A DNA stretch of 64,000 nucleotides, from contig NZ_CP177144.1 in NCBI RefSeq assembly GCF_050389775.1, positions 2,046,001 through 2,110,000 on the forward strand. Reading direction: 5' to 3'. Position numbers and translations under genes: made by a program. Of the stretch, positions 50,813 through 59,570 are shown piece after piece. Position 1 is the first letter of the stretch, and each line of letters starts with the position of its first letter. The stretch is from Marinibacterium sp050389775. Lineage in GTDB: Bacteria; Pseudomonadota; Alphaproteobacteria; Rhodobacterales; Rhodobacteraceae. The notes beneath the pieces were generated by a model. The model saw only the letters and a program-made list of their open reading frames with translations. It was not told the DNA's origin and did not search any database.

Positions 50813-52525
50813 TCAGCTGCGGGTGCCGGCGAAGCGGGTCTGCCAGTCTTCGCGCTGTTCGTCGGTGATCTTGGCAAAGAGCACGTCCGGCACGGTAAAG
50901 GCATGGCCTGCGGGCAGGGTGTTCAGCGCGGCGGCCACATCGTCGGGCCAGCTGTCGTCGGTGGTGCCCATCGCGTCCAGCATCTTGGCCGAGGTGTCCG
51001 GGATGAAGGGCGCCGAGAGCACCGCGTAGAGCCGGATCAGGTTCAGCGCCAGCCGGATCTGAGCCGCCGCCCGCTCGGGATCTTCCTTGAAGACCGACCA
51101 GGGGGCCGCCGATTGCAGGTATTCGTTGCCCGCCACCCAGATCGCCCGCAGCTCGGTCGCGGCCTTGCGGACCTCGATCGCGTCCATGTGGCCCTCGTAG
51201 GCGCGGATGCGGGTGGTCAGGTCGGCGATCAGCGCCTCTTCCTGTTTGCCCAGGGTGCCGCCGTCGGGGACGACCTCGCCGAATTTCGAGCGGCAGAATT
51301 TCGTCACCCGGCTGACCAGGTTGCCCAGCACGTCGGCCAGGTCCTTGTTCACGCCGGACTGGAAGCCCTCCCAGGTGAATTCGCTGTCCGAGCTTTCGGG
51401 GGCATGGGACAAAAGCCACCAGCGCCAGTAATCCGCCGGAAGGATCTCCAAAGCCTGATCCATGAAGACACCGCGCCCGCGCGAGGTCGAGAACTGGCCG
51501 CCGTCGTAGTTCAGGTAGTTGAACGACTTGATGAAATCGACAAGCTTCCAGGGCTCGCCGGAGCCGAGGATCGTGGCGGGGAAGCCCAGCGTGTGGAAGG
51601 GCACGTTATCCTTGCCCATGAACTGGGTATAGGTCACGTCACTCGCGCCCTTGTCGGTGCGCCACCAGCGTTCCCAGTCGGTGCCTTTGCCGGCCTCGAC
51701 CCATTCCTGCGCGCAGGCGATGTATTCGATGGGCGCGTCGAACCAGACATAGAAGACCTTGCCCTCCATCCCCGGCCAGGGTTGATCGCCCTTTTTCACC
51801 GGCACGCCCCAGTCGAGGTCGCGGGTGATGCCGCGGTCCTGCAGCCCGTCGCCGTCGTTCAGCCATTTCTTGGCGATCGAGGTGGTCAGCACGGGCCAGT
51901 CGGTCTTGCTGTCGATCCACGCCTCGAGCTGGTCCTTCATCGCGGATTGCCGCAGGTAGAGGTGCTTGGTCTCGCGCATTTCCAGGTCGGTGGCGCCCGA
52001 GATCGTCGAATGCGGGTTGATCAGGTCGACCGGGTCGAGCTGCTTGGTGCAATTGTCGCATTGATCGCCCCGGGCGCTGTCGAAGCCGCAATTGGGGCAG
52101 GTGCCCTCGATATAGCGGTCGGGCAGGAAGCGGCCGTCGGTGGGCGAATACATCTGCGTCTCGGAGACTTCCGCGATCAGGCCGTTGTCGGCCAGGACGC
52201 CTGCGAAATGCTGGGTCAGCTTGCGGTTCTGGTCCGAGGAGGACCGCCCGAAATGGTCGAAGCTCAGCCGGAAGCCCTCGGCGATCTTCGACTGCACCTC
52301 GTGCATCTCGGCGCAATATTCGGCCACCGGCTGGCCGGCCTTGGCGGCGGCCAGTTCGGCGGGCGTGCCGTGTTCGTCGGTGGCGCAGAGGAACATGACC
52401 TCGTTGCCCCGGCCGCGCTGGTAGCGGGCGAAAAGGTCGGCGGGCAGCTGCGAGCCCACCAGGTTGCCCAGGTGCTTGATCCCGTTGATGTAGGGGATCG
52501 CCGAGGTGATGAGATGCCGGGTCAT
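50813..52525 (-). CDS. metG: Methionyl-tRNA synthetase
   Basis: A protein of 570 residues that charges both initiator and elongator tRNA-Met. The class I HIGH region reads SAIPYINGIKHLGNLVGS (about 7-24). The zinc-binding knuckle is CPNCGFDSARGDQCDNC with four Cys (about 145-161), and the KMSKS equivalent is GQFSTSRGRG. The anticodon-binding helical domain fills the C-terminal third. It lacks the C-terminal dimerisation (EMAP-like) domain of E. coli MetG, as expected in alphaproteobacteria. Confidence 0.97.
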   Translation of the reverse strand: MTRHLITSAIPYINGIKHLGNLVGSQLPADLFARYQRGRGNEVMFLCATDEHGTPAELAAAKAGQPVAEYCAEMHEVQSKIAEGFRLSFDHFGRSSSDQNRKLTQHFAGVLADNGLIAEVSETQMYSPTDGRFLPDRYIEGTCPNCGFDSARGDQCDNCTKQLDPVDLINPHSTISGATDLEMRETKHLYLRQSAMKDQLEAWIDSKTDWPVLTTSIAKKWLNDGDGLQDRGITRDLDWGVPVKKGDQPWPGMEGKVFYVWFDAPIEYIACAQEWVEAGKGTDWERWWRTDKGASDVTYTQFMGKDNVPFHTLGFPATILGSGEPWKLVDFIKSFNYLNYDGGQFSTSRGRGVFMDQALEILPADYWRWWLLSHAPESSDSEFTWEGFQSGVNKDLADVLGNLVSRVTKFCRSKFGEVVPDGGTLGKQEEALIADLTTRIRAYEGHMDAIEVRKAATELRAIWVAGNEYLQSAAPWSVFKEDPERAAAQIRLALNLIRLYAVLSAPFIPDTSAKMLDAMGTTDDSWPDDVAAALNTLPAGHAFTVPDVLFAKITDEQREDWQTRFAGTRS

Positions 52526-52648
52526 GGGCCTTGGTCTCCGTCTGCGTCGGCGGCGTCTTTAACAGCCAGCGCGGGCCGGGGCCAGATGGTATGGGGCCGA
52601 TGGTCCGGGCGGGGCTCCGATGCGACGCGGCGGCGCGTGTGGAGGAGG

Positions 52649-52699
52649 CCGGGCAGCCCCGACGCTCCCGCCCGCCCACCCCGCGCCGGGGCTGCCCGG
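52649..52699 (-). terminator. Long-stem hairpin downstream of the MFS gene
   Basis: CCGGGCAGCCCCG (52649-52661) and CGGGGCTGCCCGG (52687-52699) are exact reverse complements separated by 25 nt, just past the MFS stop. No U-tract is present. Confidence 0.4.
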
Positions 52700-52720
52700 G
52701 CGGCACCGGCGGCGCGGGGA

Positions 52721-53956
52721 TCAGTCGTCTTCGCGGGCGCGGCCGGTCAGCCGGCCGATGACGAAGGACGTGCGCGGGGCCCAGACATAGCTGGTGCGGG
52801 CCGAGGGCGAAGGCCGGGCGGCCATGCGTACCAGGCCGAAGATCACCAGCCCGGCATGGGCCACGGCGATCATGACAAAGAGCGCATAGGGCCCGAAGCC
52901 TTCGATCAGCAGCGAGCTGAGATAGGGCGCGGCGATGGCCCCCACGGCATAGAAGAACATCAGCGCGGCCGAGAGTTCGACCCGTTCATGGCTGTCGGCG
53001 AAATCATGGGCATGGGCCGAGGCGATGGAATAGATCGGAAAGGACGTCATGCCGAAGATGAAGGCATTGGCCAGCACGACGCCCACGCCCAGGCCCTGGG
53101 TGGCGATGGTCAGGCCCGACGACAGGATCGCCGCGGCCGAAAGCCAGATCAGCACCCAGCGCCGGTCGAACTTGTCGGCCAGCCAGCCCACGGGGAACTG
53201 CACCAGCGCGCCGCCCAGGACGAAACAGGCCAGGAACCAGGCGGTCTGGCCGGCGGTCAGACCGACTTCCTGGCCGAAGACCGCGCCGACCATGCGGAAC
53301 GAGGCGGCCGACAGGGCGGCCACGATGACTCCGGCGGCGGCCAGGGGCGAGCGGGTGACGGCCAGCATCGGGCGCAGGCGCGGGGCGGCGGGGGTTTCCG
53401 GCTGGGCGACCTTGGTCAGGGTCAGGGGCAGCAGGGCCGCGCAGCAGATCATGGCCAGCAGGTTGTAGGACACGTAGGAGGCCGGTTCGAGCACGCCGAT
53501 GACCAGCTGGGCCAGCAGCGCGCCGGTCATGTCGACGACCCGGTAGCTGCCCATGGTCCGGGCGCGGATGTCGTTGGTGACCTTGGATTGCAGCCAGGCC
53601 TCGACGATCGTGTAGCACCCGGCCACGCAGAGGCCCGACATCAGGCGCATGATGGCCCAGGCCGTCGGGCTGACGATCATCATGTGGCCCAGCATGCCGA
53701 TGGCCCCGGCGGCGGTAAAGGCGGCAAAGGCCCGCGAATGGCCGACATCGCCCATCAGGCGCGGGGCCCACCAGCAGCCGACGAAGAAGCCCACGAAATG
53801 GGCCGAGCCCAGGAGGCCGATCTCGCCGGTGGTAAAGCCCAGGGTCAGGCCCGACAGGGCATCCAGCGGGCCAAGGCCGCCCGAGGACAATTGCAGAAGC
53901 AGGACGGAGAGGAACAGGGCGGCAAAGGAAATCATCAGGCGCATGGGGCCAGCCAT
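52721..53956 (-). CDS. MFS transporter
   Basis: A protein of 411 residues with twelve predicted membrane helices in two halves. The loop between helices 2 and 3 reads FVGCWWAPRLMGDVGHSRAFA, a variant of the MFS motif with Gly, Asp and Arg. The second-half equivalent is FPVGWLADKFDRRWVL, a near-perfect MFS motif A. Helix 4-5 YTIVEAWLQSKVTNDIRAR recalls the group of YcaD-like MFS proteins. The substrate is unknown. It is upstream of metG on the same strand, with a 195-bp gap. Confidence 0.88.
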   Translation of the reverse strand: MAGPMRLMISFAALFLSVLLLQLSSGGLGPLDALSGLTLGFTTGEIGLLGSAHFVGFFVGCWWAPRLMGDVGHSRAFAAFTAAGAIGMLGHMMIVSPTAWAIMRLMSGLCVAGCYTIVEAWLQSKVTNDIRARTMGSYRVVDMTGALLAQLVIGVLEPASYVSYNLLAMICCAALLPLTLTKVAQPETPAAPRLRPMLAVTRSPLAAAGVIVAALSAASFRMVGAVFGQEVGLTAGQTAWFLACFVLGGALVQFPVGWLADKFDRRWVLIWLSAAAILSSGLTIATQGLGVGVVLANAFIFGMTSFPIYSIASAHAHDFADSHERVELSAALMFFYAVGAIAAPYLSSLLIEGFGPYALFVMIAVAHAGLVIFGLVRMAARPSPSARTSYVWAPRTSFVIGRLTGRAREDD

Positions 53957-54108
53957 ACGCCCGGGGTCGTGCGGCGCGCGAGTGTTTTCGACCTTCGCGC
54001 GTCGTTTTCATGCCATGCGGCGGATCATGCCGCTCGAGGGCGCCACGGCCCTCCGGCCCGCGCCGGTTCGGGCGTGTGGCACCGGGCCGGCGCCGCGGGC
54101 CGGGCGGG

Positions 54109-54732
54109 TCAGACCGCGCGCAGCGGGGCGTCGACCTTGATCGCGATGCGGTCGCCGACCAGGCCGGGATAGCCCGTGGCGCCAAAGGCCTTGCGGCTGA
54201 TCTCGCCGGTCAGGCGCATCGTGGCGGCATCGGGCAGGTAGCGGGGCAGGCCGGGCGTGCGCACCATGCGGGCGGTCAGGCTGATCGGCCGGGTCACGCC
54301 GCGCATGGTCAGGTTGCCCAGCACCAGGGCGTCGCCGGTCTCCAGCCCGTCCAGCCCGGTGCGGATGTCGGTGGCGACAAAGCGCAGCTCGGGGTGGTTG
54401 GCCGTGTCGAGCATGTCGGCCCGGGCCAGGGCGGTGTCGGCAAAGTTCAGGCCGATCCGCGCGGCCGAGGCATCCATGGCCACGTCGATCCGGGCGGCGC
54501 CCAGGTTGGTGGGATCGATGGCGGCTTCGGCCCGGGTCACGGGCATGGCCGCGCGCAGGGGCGTGCCGTCGAGCAGGTAGGTGAACCCGACGCGCGGCCC
54601 CTCGGCGTCCAGCGCGTAGAGACGCGCGCCGCCGGCCGCCGCGAGGGACGGGGCAGCCGTCAGGCCGGCCAGCAGGGCCAGGGCGGTACGGCGGGTGGGG
54701 CCTTGGACGGGGCGTGCATTGTTCGAGATCAT
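54109..54732 (-). CDS. Exported YceI-family protein, paralogue 1
   Basis: A protein of 207 residues starting MISNNARPVQGPTRRT. The signal has a twin-arginine context and an Ala/Leu core (TALALLAGLTAAPSLAAA), so Tat or Sec export is likely. The mature part is a YceI lipocalin-like barrel: RVGFTYLLDGTPLRAAMPV, RIDVAMDASAARIGLNFAD, NHPELRFVATDI and LTMRGVTRPISLTA. YceI proteins bind polyprenoid or other amphiphilic molecules in the periplasm. A second copy lies 549 bp upstream on the same strand. Confidence 0.88.
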   Translation of the reverse strand: MISNNARPVQGPTRRTALALLAGLTAAPSLAAAGGARLYALDAEGPRVGFTYLLDGTPLRAAMPVTRAEAAIDPTNLGAARIDVAMDASAARIGLNFADTALARADMLDTANHPELRFVATDIRTGLDGLETGDALVLGNLTMRGVTRPISLTARMVRTPGLPRYLPDAATMRLTGEISRKAFGATGYPGLVGDRIAIKVDAPLRAV

Positions 54733-54936
54733 CAGAGCAACCTTTCTGCATGCTGTGTGATCGTCATACGGGCGTGGAAGGATGTTCCGCCGGGCCATCA
54801 CGGTCATGTGATTTCACGGCGAGACGGTTTTTCGCCGGTCTGCATCTTTCCTGCAGATTTCCGTGTCTGGCGGTCGGTTGGGCCGGGGGGGGATGGGCGT
54901 GTCGCGCCGGGGGCGGGGAGAGTTGCACCGAGGTCG

Positions 54937-55260
54937 GGCAGGGGCGGTTGCGCCCAGGGCTGGCAAGGGCGCGTCCTGCCGCCGGGCGGGCAGGGATGTC
55001 TTGCCCCGGGGGCAGATGTGGGCGCGGACCGCCGGGGAGCAGGCAATGGCGCATCTCGCCGGGAGCAGGCCAGGGCAGGCCGCACCGGGGCTTGGCAATG
55101 GTGCGCCCTGCCAGAGCGCGGGCAATGGTGTGTCCCGCCGGAGCGCGGGCAATGGTGGGTCGCGTCGGAAGGCTGGCGATGGCGCGTCCCGCCGGAGGCC
55201 GGGCAAGGGCAGGTCCGGCCGTGGGCCGGGCAAGGGCCCGCCGCGCCGTGGCCCCGGGGG
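54937..55260. repeat. 27-bp tandem repeat array, about eleven or twelve units
   Basis: From 55094 on, the anchors at 55094, 55121, 55148, 55175, 55202 and 55229 are spaced exactly 27 bp. The typical unit is GGCAATGGTGTGTCCCGCCG plus about 7 bp. Earlier units (from about 54937) drift. The array fills the 549-bp gap between the two yceI-like genes. Because 27 bp is nine codons, frames stay open on both strands, but no gene is called. Confidence 0.85.
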
Positions 55261-55281
55261 CGGTCCCCCGGGGCGGGGCGG

Positions 55282-55944
55282 TCAGATGGCCTGCACGCCG
55301 GCCTGGATGTCCAGGCCGATCCGGTCGGCCACCAGGTCGCCATAGCCGCTGGCTCCGAAGGCGCTGCGCGAGATCGCTCCGCTCAGCCGGACCTGCAGGT
55401 TGTCCAGGTCGTCGGCCGCGCTGCCGGCCGGGCGAAAGACGCTGGCCTTGAAGGTCACCGGCCGGGTCACCCCGCGCACGGTCAGGTTGCCGCTCAGCGT
55501 GGCCCCGTCGGAAATCCGTCCGCCGGCGCCCAGGCCCACGCGGGTCGACACGAACCGGATGGTCGGGAACCGCCCGGCGTCGAGCACCTCGGCGCTCTTG
55601 AGCGCATCGGTGGCAAAGATCAGCCCGGTCCGTGCCCGGGCCACCGAAACCGAGACATCGACCCGCGAATTGACCAGGTTGTCGGGGTCGAGCCGGATGT
55701 CGGCGCTGGCGATGGGCATGGTGCCGGTCTGCGCCGCGCCGCTCAGGGTATAGACAAAGCCCACGCGCGAGGCCTGTTCGGCCAGCCCGTAGCGGCGGGC
55801 GGCGGCCAGGCCGGCCCGGGGGGCCAGCAGCAGCGCACCGGCCGCCGCGCCGGCGCTGGCCAGGAAGGCCCGGCGGCCGGGCCGGGCGGGGGCGGTTGCG
55901 ATGAGGGAGGTGGTGTCGGGCATCTGGGGGATCTTGCGTGTCAT
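55282..55944 (-). CDS. Exported YceI-family protein, paralogue 2
   Basis: A protein of 220 residues with a twin-arginine signal (RPGRRAFLASAGAAAGALLL, about 22-41). The YceI barrel follows: ASRVGFVYTLSGAAQTGTMP, SRVDVSVSVARARTGLIFAT, FPTIRFVSTRVGL and LTVRGVTRPVTFKASVF. It shares its layout and many positions with paralogue 1, so the two probably arose by tandem duplication. Possible roles are binding of isoprenoids or quinone-like molecules during transport or stress. The ligand is unknown. Confidence 0.88.
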   Translation of the reverse strand: MTRKIPQMPDTTSLIATAPARPGRRAFLASAGAAAGALLLAPRAGLAAARRYGLAEQASRVGFVYTLSGAAQTGTMPIASADIRLDPDNLVNSRVDVSVSVARARTGLIFATDALKSAEVLDAGRFPTIRFVSTRVGLGAGGRISDGATLSGNLTVRGVTRPVTFKASVFRPAGSAADDLDNLQVRLSGAISRSAFGASGYGDLVADRIGLDIQAGVQAI

Positions 55945-56139
55945 GGGTCGGGCACCTTTATCGGAACATCTGGGTTATCGAAACATCGGGGTCTGTCCGG
56001 CCGGGATGACCGGCCTCTGCAGGGTCTGTCGGGGCTGGGGCCCGGGCGGTTCAAACTTTATGCCGATCGTGGGGGCCATTCCCCTGCCGGGCGGCGCCGG
56101 GCCCGGGTGCCGTTTGCTTGTTGCCGGTTTTGCCCGTGT

Positions 56140-56262
56140 CTTTTTCCTTCGCGTCTTTTCCCCCCAGTGCTTTTTCCCCGGTGCTTTTCCTCCCGTGTCT
56201 TTTGTCATCGTGGCGTCTTTCCTCGTGCCTGCTGTCCCTGTGACCGTTTCCCCCGTGTCCGT
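56140..56262. repeat. Pyrimidine-rich degenerate short repeats after the ImuA-like gene
   Basis: Units such as GTCTTTTCCCC, GTGCTTTTTCCCC and CGTTTCCCCCGTGTC recur about every 15-18 bp, giving a strand-biased C/T tract from about 56100 that continues into the end of the ImuA-like frame. No gene is seen in 55945-56262. Confidence 0.55.
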
Positions 56263-57105
56263 TTATCCGGTGCCGGTTGCCCCGCTGCCCGTTCCCCTAT
56301 GCATCCCAATATCCGTGCCATTGCCCACCGCCTGTCCCCCGGCGTCGGCCAGCGGTTCGGCCCCCGCGCGGAGCCGGGGCGCGGCCCCCGTTTCGCCCTG
56401 TGCTTCGGTCCCCGCTTCTCCTTTTGTCTCGGCCGGTGTTGCCGCCCGCATGTCGCCCCGTGCTCCTGCCGGCACTTCGCCCGGCGCCTCGGGCAGGGAC
56501 GCAGCAAGGGGCGCGGCCTGCATCTTTCCGGCCTGCCGGGTGATCTTCCACTGGCAGACCGGCGCGGTCCTGGCCCGCGCCCGGGTCAGGTGCCAGGCTC
56601 GCTCTGCATGGCCATGGGCCGGGGCCATGTGCCAGCGGGTCTCGACCCCCTGGGCGCCGCCCGTGCCCGGCGTCAGCAACAAGCCCAGCGGCGCCAGGCC
56701 CCGGCTGTCGCGGGCGGTCTCGGCGGCCAGGTGCATCCGCCGCACCGGGGTCAGGGCCGGGGCGCCGGGCAGGTCGGCCACCACCAGCGGCGCGGCGCCC
56801 GCGCGCAGGGCTTCCTCGCAGGCCCAGAGCAGGTCTTCGGCCCGCCGGGGCGCAACAAAGAGGAACCGCGCGGGATCGGCAAAGGCCAGCAGCCCGTCGG
56901 GGTTCAGCCGGTCCTTTTCCCAGGACGGCGCGATCCAGATCACCGGCCCGCGCATCCGCCCGGCCAGCCAGGCCGCCAGGGTCCGCCGAGCCGGGCCGCA
57001 GGCCTCGTGCACGCGCGCCAGGGCCAGCCCCGGCCCCAGGCCGGGGGCGAGATCCTGCGCCGGGCGGTCCCGGTCGGGCGAAGAGGTCAGCAGCCGAGTC
57101 GTCAT
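56263..57105 (-). CDS. imuA: ImuA-like SOS mutagenesis protein with low-complexity tail
   Basis: A protein of 280 residues whose first 185 or so match the RecA-related ImuA family (COG4544): GPVIWIAPSWEKDRLNPDGL, FLFVAPRRAEDLLWACEEAL, APLVVADLPGAPALTPVRR, HLAAETARDSRGLAPLGLLL and TRWHMAPAHG. ImuA works with ImuB and DnaE2 in error-prone repair synthesis. A LexA box of Rhodobacter type lies just upstream. Residues about 195-280 are a Gly/Ala/Glu/Thr-rich tail (ETKGEAGTEAQGETGA) that looks like repeat-derived extension. No imuB or dnaE2 is adjacent. Confidence 0.72.
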   Translation of the reverse strand: MTTRLLTSSPDRDRPAQDLAPGLGPGLALARVHEACGPARRTLAAWLAGRMRGPVIWIAPSWEKDRLNPDGLLAFADPARFLFVAPRRAEDLLWACEEALRAGAAPLVVADLPGAPALTPVRRMHLAAETARDSRGLAPLGLLLTPGTGGAQGVETRWHMAPAHGHAERAWHLTRARARTAPVCQWKITRQAGKMQAAPLAASLPEAPGEVPAGARGDMRAATPAETKGEAGTEAQGETGAAPRLRAGAEPLADAGGQAVGNGTDIGMHRGTGSGATGTG

Positions 57106-57121
57106 GGGGAACAGTATACAT

Positions 57122-57136
57122 GTTCTCTTTTTGTTC
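57122..57136. promoter_or_regulatory. LexA (SOS) box upstream of imuA
   Basis: GTTC (57122-57125) and GTTC (57133-57136) are separated by exactly 7 bp, the published Rhodobacter/alphaproteobacterial LexA box. It begins 17 bp before the imuA start codon. An overlapping palindrome, GAACA-N7-TGTTC (57109-57125), adds symmetry. Confidence 0.82.
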
Positions 57137-57372
57137 CGTAAGTCTCATGGGGCGTCGCCGTGGCGGGCCGCGCCCTGGCCGGACCCGTCGCCGCCGGGTC
57201 GGTGTCCGGCCCGGCCCGCCGCCCTGCCGTCCGGCTGATCATCCGCGCGCCGGTCGGACAGGCCGGGCGCCCGCCCGGGCCGGCGCGGGCGGTGCGACCG
57301 GGGCGATCTGCTTGCGCTCACGGCAGGCGCTCTCCATGGTGCGCGCGACAAGAGACCTGCGGAGACCCCCCG

Positions 57373-58413
57373 ATGAAGATGAACCCGCTCGGCCGGACCG
57401 GCATGACCGTCACGGAGCTGTGCCTCGGAACGATGACCTTCGGCACCCAGACCTCGGAAGCCGAAGGCCACCGCCAGATGGACGCGGCCCTGGCCGCCGG
57501 CATCAACTTTGTCGACACGGCCGAGATGTACCCGGTCAACCCGGTGCGCAAGGAAACCATCGGCCGCACCGAAGAGATCCTGGGCAGCTGGCACGCGGCC
57601 AACCCGGGCCGGCGCGGCGATTACATCCTGGCCACCAAGCATTCCGGGGCGGGCAGCCAGGCCCGCGACGGCGCGCCGATTTCCTCGGCCTCGATCCGGG
57701 CCACGCTGGAAGGCTCGCTCAAGCGGCTGGGCACGGATTACGTCGATCTCTACCAGTTCCACTGGCCCAACCGGGGCAGCTACATGTTCCGCAAGAACTG
57801 GGACTACGAACCGACGGCCAAGGCCGATGCGGTGCGCCAGGACATGGCCGATTGCCTGGGCGCGCTGCAGGACGAGATCGACCGGGGCACGATCCGGGCC
57901 TTCGGCCTGTCGAACGAAAGCGCCTGGGGCACGGCCCAATGGCTGCGCCTGGCCGAAGAGGGCAAGGGCCCGCGGGTGGCTTCGATCCAGAATGAATATT
58001 CGCTGATGTGCCGGCTTTACGACACCGACCTGGCCGAGCTGTCGGTGGCCGAGGATGTCGGCCTGCTGGCCTTTTCGCCGCTGGCCGCGGGCCTGCTGAC
58101 GGGCAAGTACCAGGGCGGCGCGGTGCCCGAGGGCTCGCGCAAGTCGATCGTGCCGAACCTGGGCGGGCGGATCACCGACCGGGTCTTCGAGGCTGCGGGC
58201 GCTTATGTCGAGATCGCGCAGCGCCACGGGCTGGACCCGGTGCACATGGCCCTGGCCTGGTGCCGCACGCGGCCCTTCATGGCGTCGGCGATCTTCGGGG
58301 CGACGACGTTCGAACAGCTGGAAGTCGCCCTGGCCTCGGTCGAGGTCACGCTGAGCGACGAGGTGCTGGGCGAGCTGAGCGCGGCACACAAGGCCCATCC
58401 GATGCCCTATTGA
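57373..58413 (+). CDS. Tas-like aldo/keto reductase
   Basis: A protein of 346 residues that aligns well by eye with E. coli Tas: LCLGTMTFGTQTSEAEGHRQ, INFVDTAEMYPVNP (catalytic Asp/Tyr), ILATKHSGAG (Lys), DLYQFHWPNRGS (His), and AIFGATTFEQLEVAL for cofactor binding. The preceding GGAGACC supports the ATG chosen. It reduces carbonyl groups with NADPH; the natural substrate is unknown. It ends 241 bp before the carnitine-type operon and is followed by an inverted pair of dispersed elements, so it is probably a separate transcript. Confidence 0.9.
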   Translation: MKMNPLGRTGMTVTELCLGTMTFGTQTSEAEGHRQMDAALAAGINFVDTAEMYPVNPVRKETIGRTEEILGSWHAANPGRRGDYILATKHSGAGSQARDGAPISSASIRATLEGSLKRLGTDYVDLYQFHWPNRGSYMFRKNWDYEPTAKADAVRQDMADCLGALQDEIDRGTIRAFGLSNESAWGTAQWLRLAEEGKGPRVASIQNEYSLMCRLYDTDLAELSVAEDVGLLAFSPLAAGLLTGKYQGGAVPEGSRKSIVPNLGGRITDRVFEAAGAYVEIAQRHGLDPVHMALAWCRTRPFMASAIFGATTFEQLEVALASVEVTLSDEVLGELSAAHKAHPMPY

Positions 58414-58433
58414 ATGGCGCGTGCCGCGCCATG

Positions 58434-58470
58434 CCTCCGGCGGAGGGTACTTGGGCCAAGAAGAAGACAG
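58434..58470 (+). repeat. Dispersed 3'-flank element, subfamily B, copy 10
   Basis: A CCTCC/GGAGG hairpin leads into GGGTACTTGGG and CCAAGAAGAAGACAG. It starts 20 bp after the Tas-like stop on the same strand and forms an inverted pair with copy 11. Confidence 0.85.
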
Positions 58471-58480
58471 GGGCGCGCTG

Positions 58481-58508
58481 CTGCTTCTTTCTCTTTCCAA
58501 ATATCCGG
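58481..58508 (-). repeat. Dispersed 3'-flank element, subfamily A, copy 11
   Basis: On the minus strand it gives CCGGATATTTGG then AAAGAGAAAGAAGCAG, identical to copy 4. Only 10 bp separate it from copy 10, so the pair can form a stem (AAGAAG with CTTCTT). Confidence 0.88.
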
Positions 58509-58654
58509 CCGGACGCGGTGGCCAGGCGCCGGCCCCGGCATGACGCGGCAAGGCCGGTGACCCCGATGGCGCCCAGGGCCGGGGTGCCGGGGACGGAACA
58601 GATCCGGCGTGTCCCAGACAGAGGGTGCGCCGCAGACAACAAGGAGAGACACCC

Positions 58655-59566
58655 ATGCCCCTGACCATGAACCGCGAGGTCTTCATCACCTGTGCCGTCA
58701 CCGGATCCGGTGGCACCCAGGACCGCAGCCCGCATGTGCCGCGATCGCCCAAGGAAATCGCCGACAGCGCGATTGCCGCGGCCAAGGCCGGGGCCGCGGT
58801 GGTGCATTGCCACGTGCGCGATCCCGAGACCGGCAGCCCGCGCCGGGACGTGGCGCTTTACCGCGAGGTGACGGACCGGATCCGCGAGGCCGAGGTCGAC
58901 GTGGTGCTGAACCTGACCGCCGGGATGGGCGGCGACATCGTCTTTGGCGGGGTGGAAACGCCGCTGCCCCCGGTCGAAGGCACCGACATGGTCGGCGCGA
59001 CCGAGCGGGTGGCCCATATTGCCGAATGCCTGCCCGAGATCTGCACGCTCGATTGCGGCACGATGAATTTCGCCGAGGCCGATTACGTCATGACCAACAC
59101 GCCCGGCATGTTGCAGGCCATGGGCCGCAAGATGACCGAGCTGGGCGTGAAGCCCGAGATCGAGGCCTTTGACACCGGTCACCTGTGGTACGCCAAGCAG
59201 CTGGTCAAGGACGGCGTCCTGGACAGCCCGGCGCTGGTGCAGCTGTGCATGGGTGTGCCCTGGGGCGCGCCGGATGACCTGAATACTTTCATGGCCATGG
59301 TCAACAACGTGCCCGACGACTGGACCTTTTCGGCCTTTGCCCTGGGCCGCAACCAGATGGCCTATGTCGCGGCCTCTGTCCTGGCGGGCGGCAACGTGCG
59401 CGTGGGGCTCGAGGACAACCTCTGGCTCGACAAGGGCGTGCTGGCCACCAATGCCCAGCTGGTCGAACGCGCCGTGACCATCGTCGAGAACATGGGCGCC
59501 CGGGTGATCGGGCCCGAGGCCGTGCGCGAGAAGCTGGGCCTGGTGAAACGCGCGCCGAAAGGGTGA
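58655..59566 (+). CDS. Beta-keto acid cleavage enzyme (BKACE/DUF849), probably acting on 3-dehydrocarnitine
   Basis: A protein of 303 residues with a strong AAGGAGAG Shine-Dalgarno. BKACE enzymes condense a beta-keto acid with acetyl-CoA, giving acetoacetate and a new CoA ester. The zinc-binding VVHCHVRDPETG (HxH, about 48-58) and the family motifs LNLTAGMGG, CTLDCGTMNF and GNVRVGLEDNLWL are present. Co-occurrence with a carnitine dehydrogenase-thioesterase fusion downstream points to 3-dehydrocarnitine as substrate, yielding betainyl-CoA. It is the first gene of the unit, 4 bp from the SGNH gene. Confidence 0.88.
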   Translation: MPLTMNREVFITCAVTGSGGTQDRSPHVPRSPKEIADSAIAAAKAGAAVVHCHVRDPETGSPRRDVALYREVTDRIREAEVDVVLNLTAGMGGDIVFGGVETPLPPVEGTDMVGATERVAHIAECLPEICTLDCGTMNFAEADYVMTNTPGMLQAMGRKMTELGVKPEIEAFDTGHLWYAKQLVKDGVLDSPALVQLCMGVPWGAPDDLNTFMAMVNNVPDDWTFSAFALGRNQMAYVAASVLAGGNVRVGLEDNLWLDKGVLATNAQLVERAVTIVENMGARVIGPEAVREKLGLVKRAPKG

Positions 59567-59570
59567 GGCG

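Noticed and set aside
54804..55345. Long open frames on both strands of the 27-bp array
   Set aside because: Open frames are a by-product of a 27-bp (nine-codon) period. Both strands are equally open and neither has a proper start signal or known domain.
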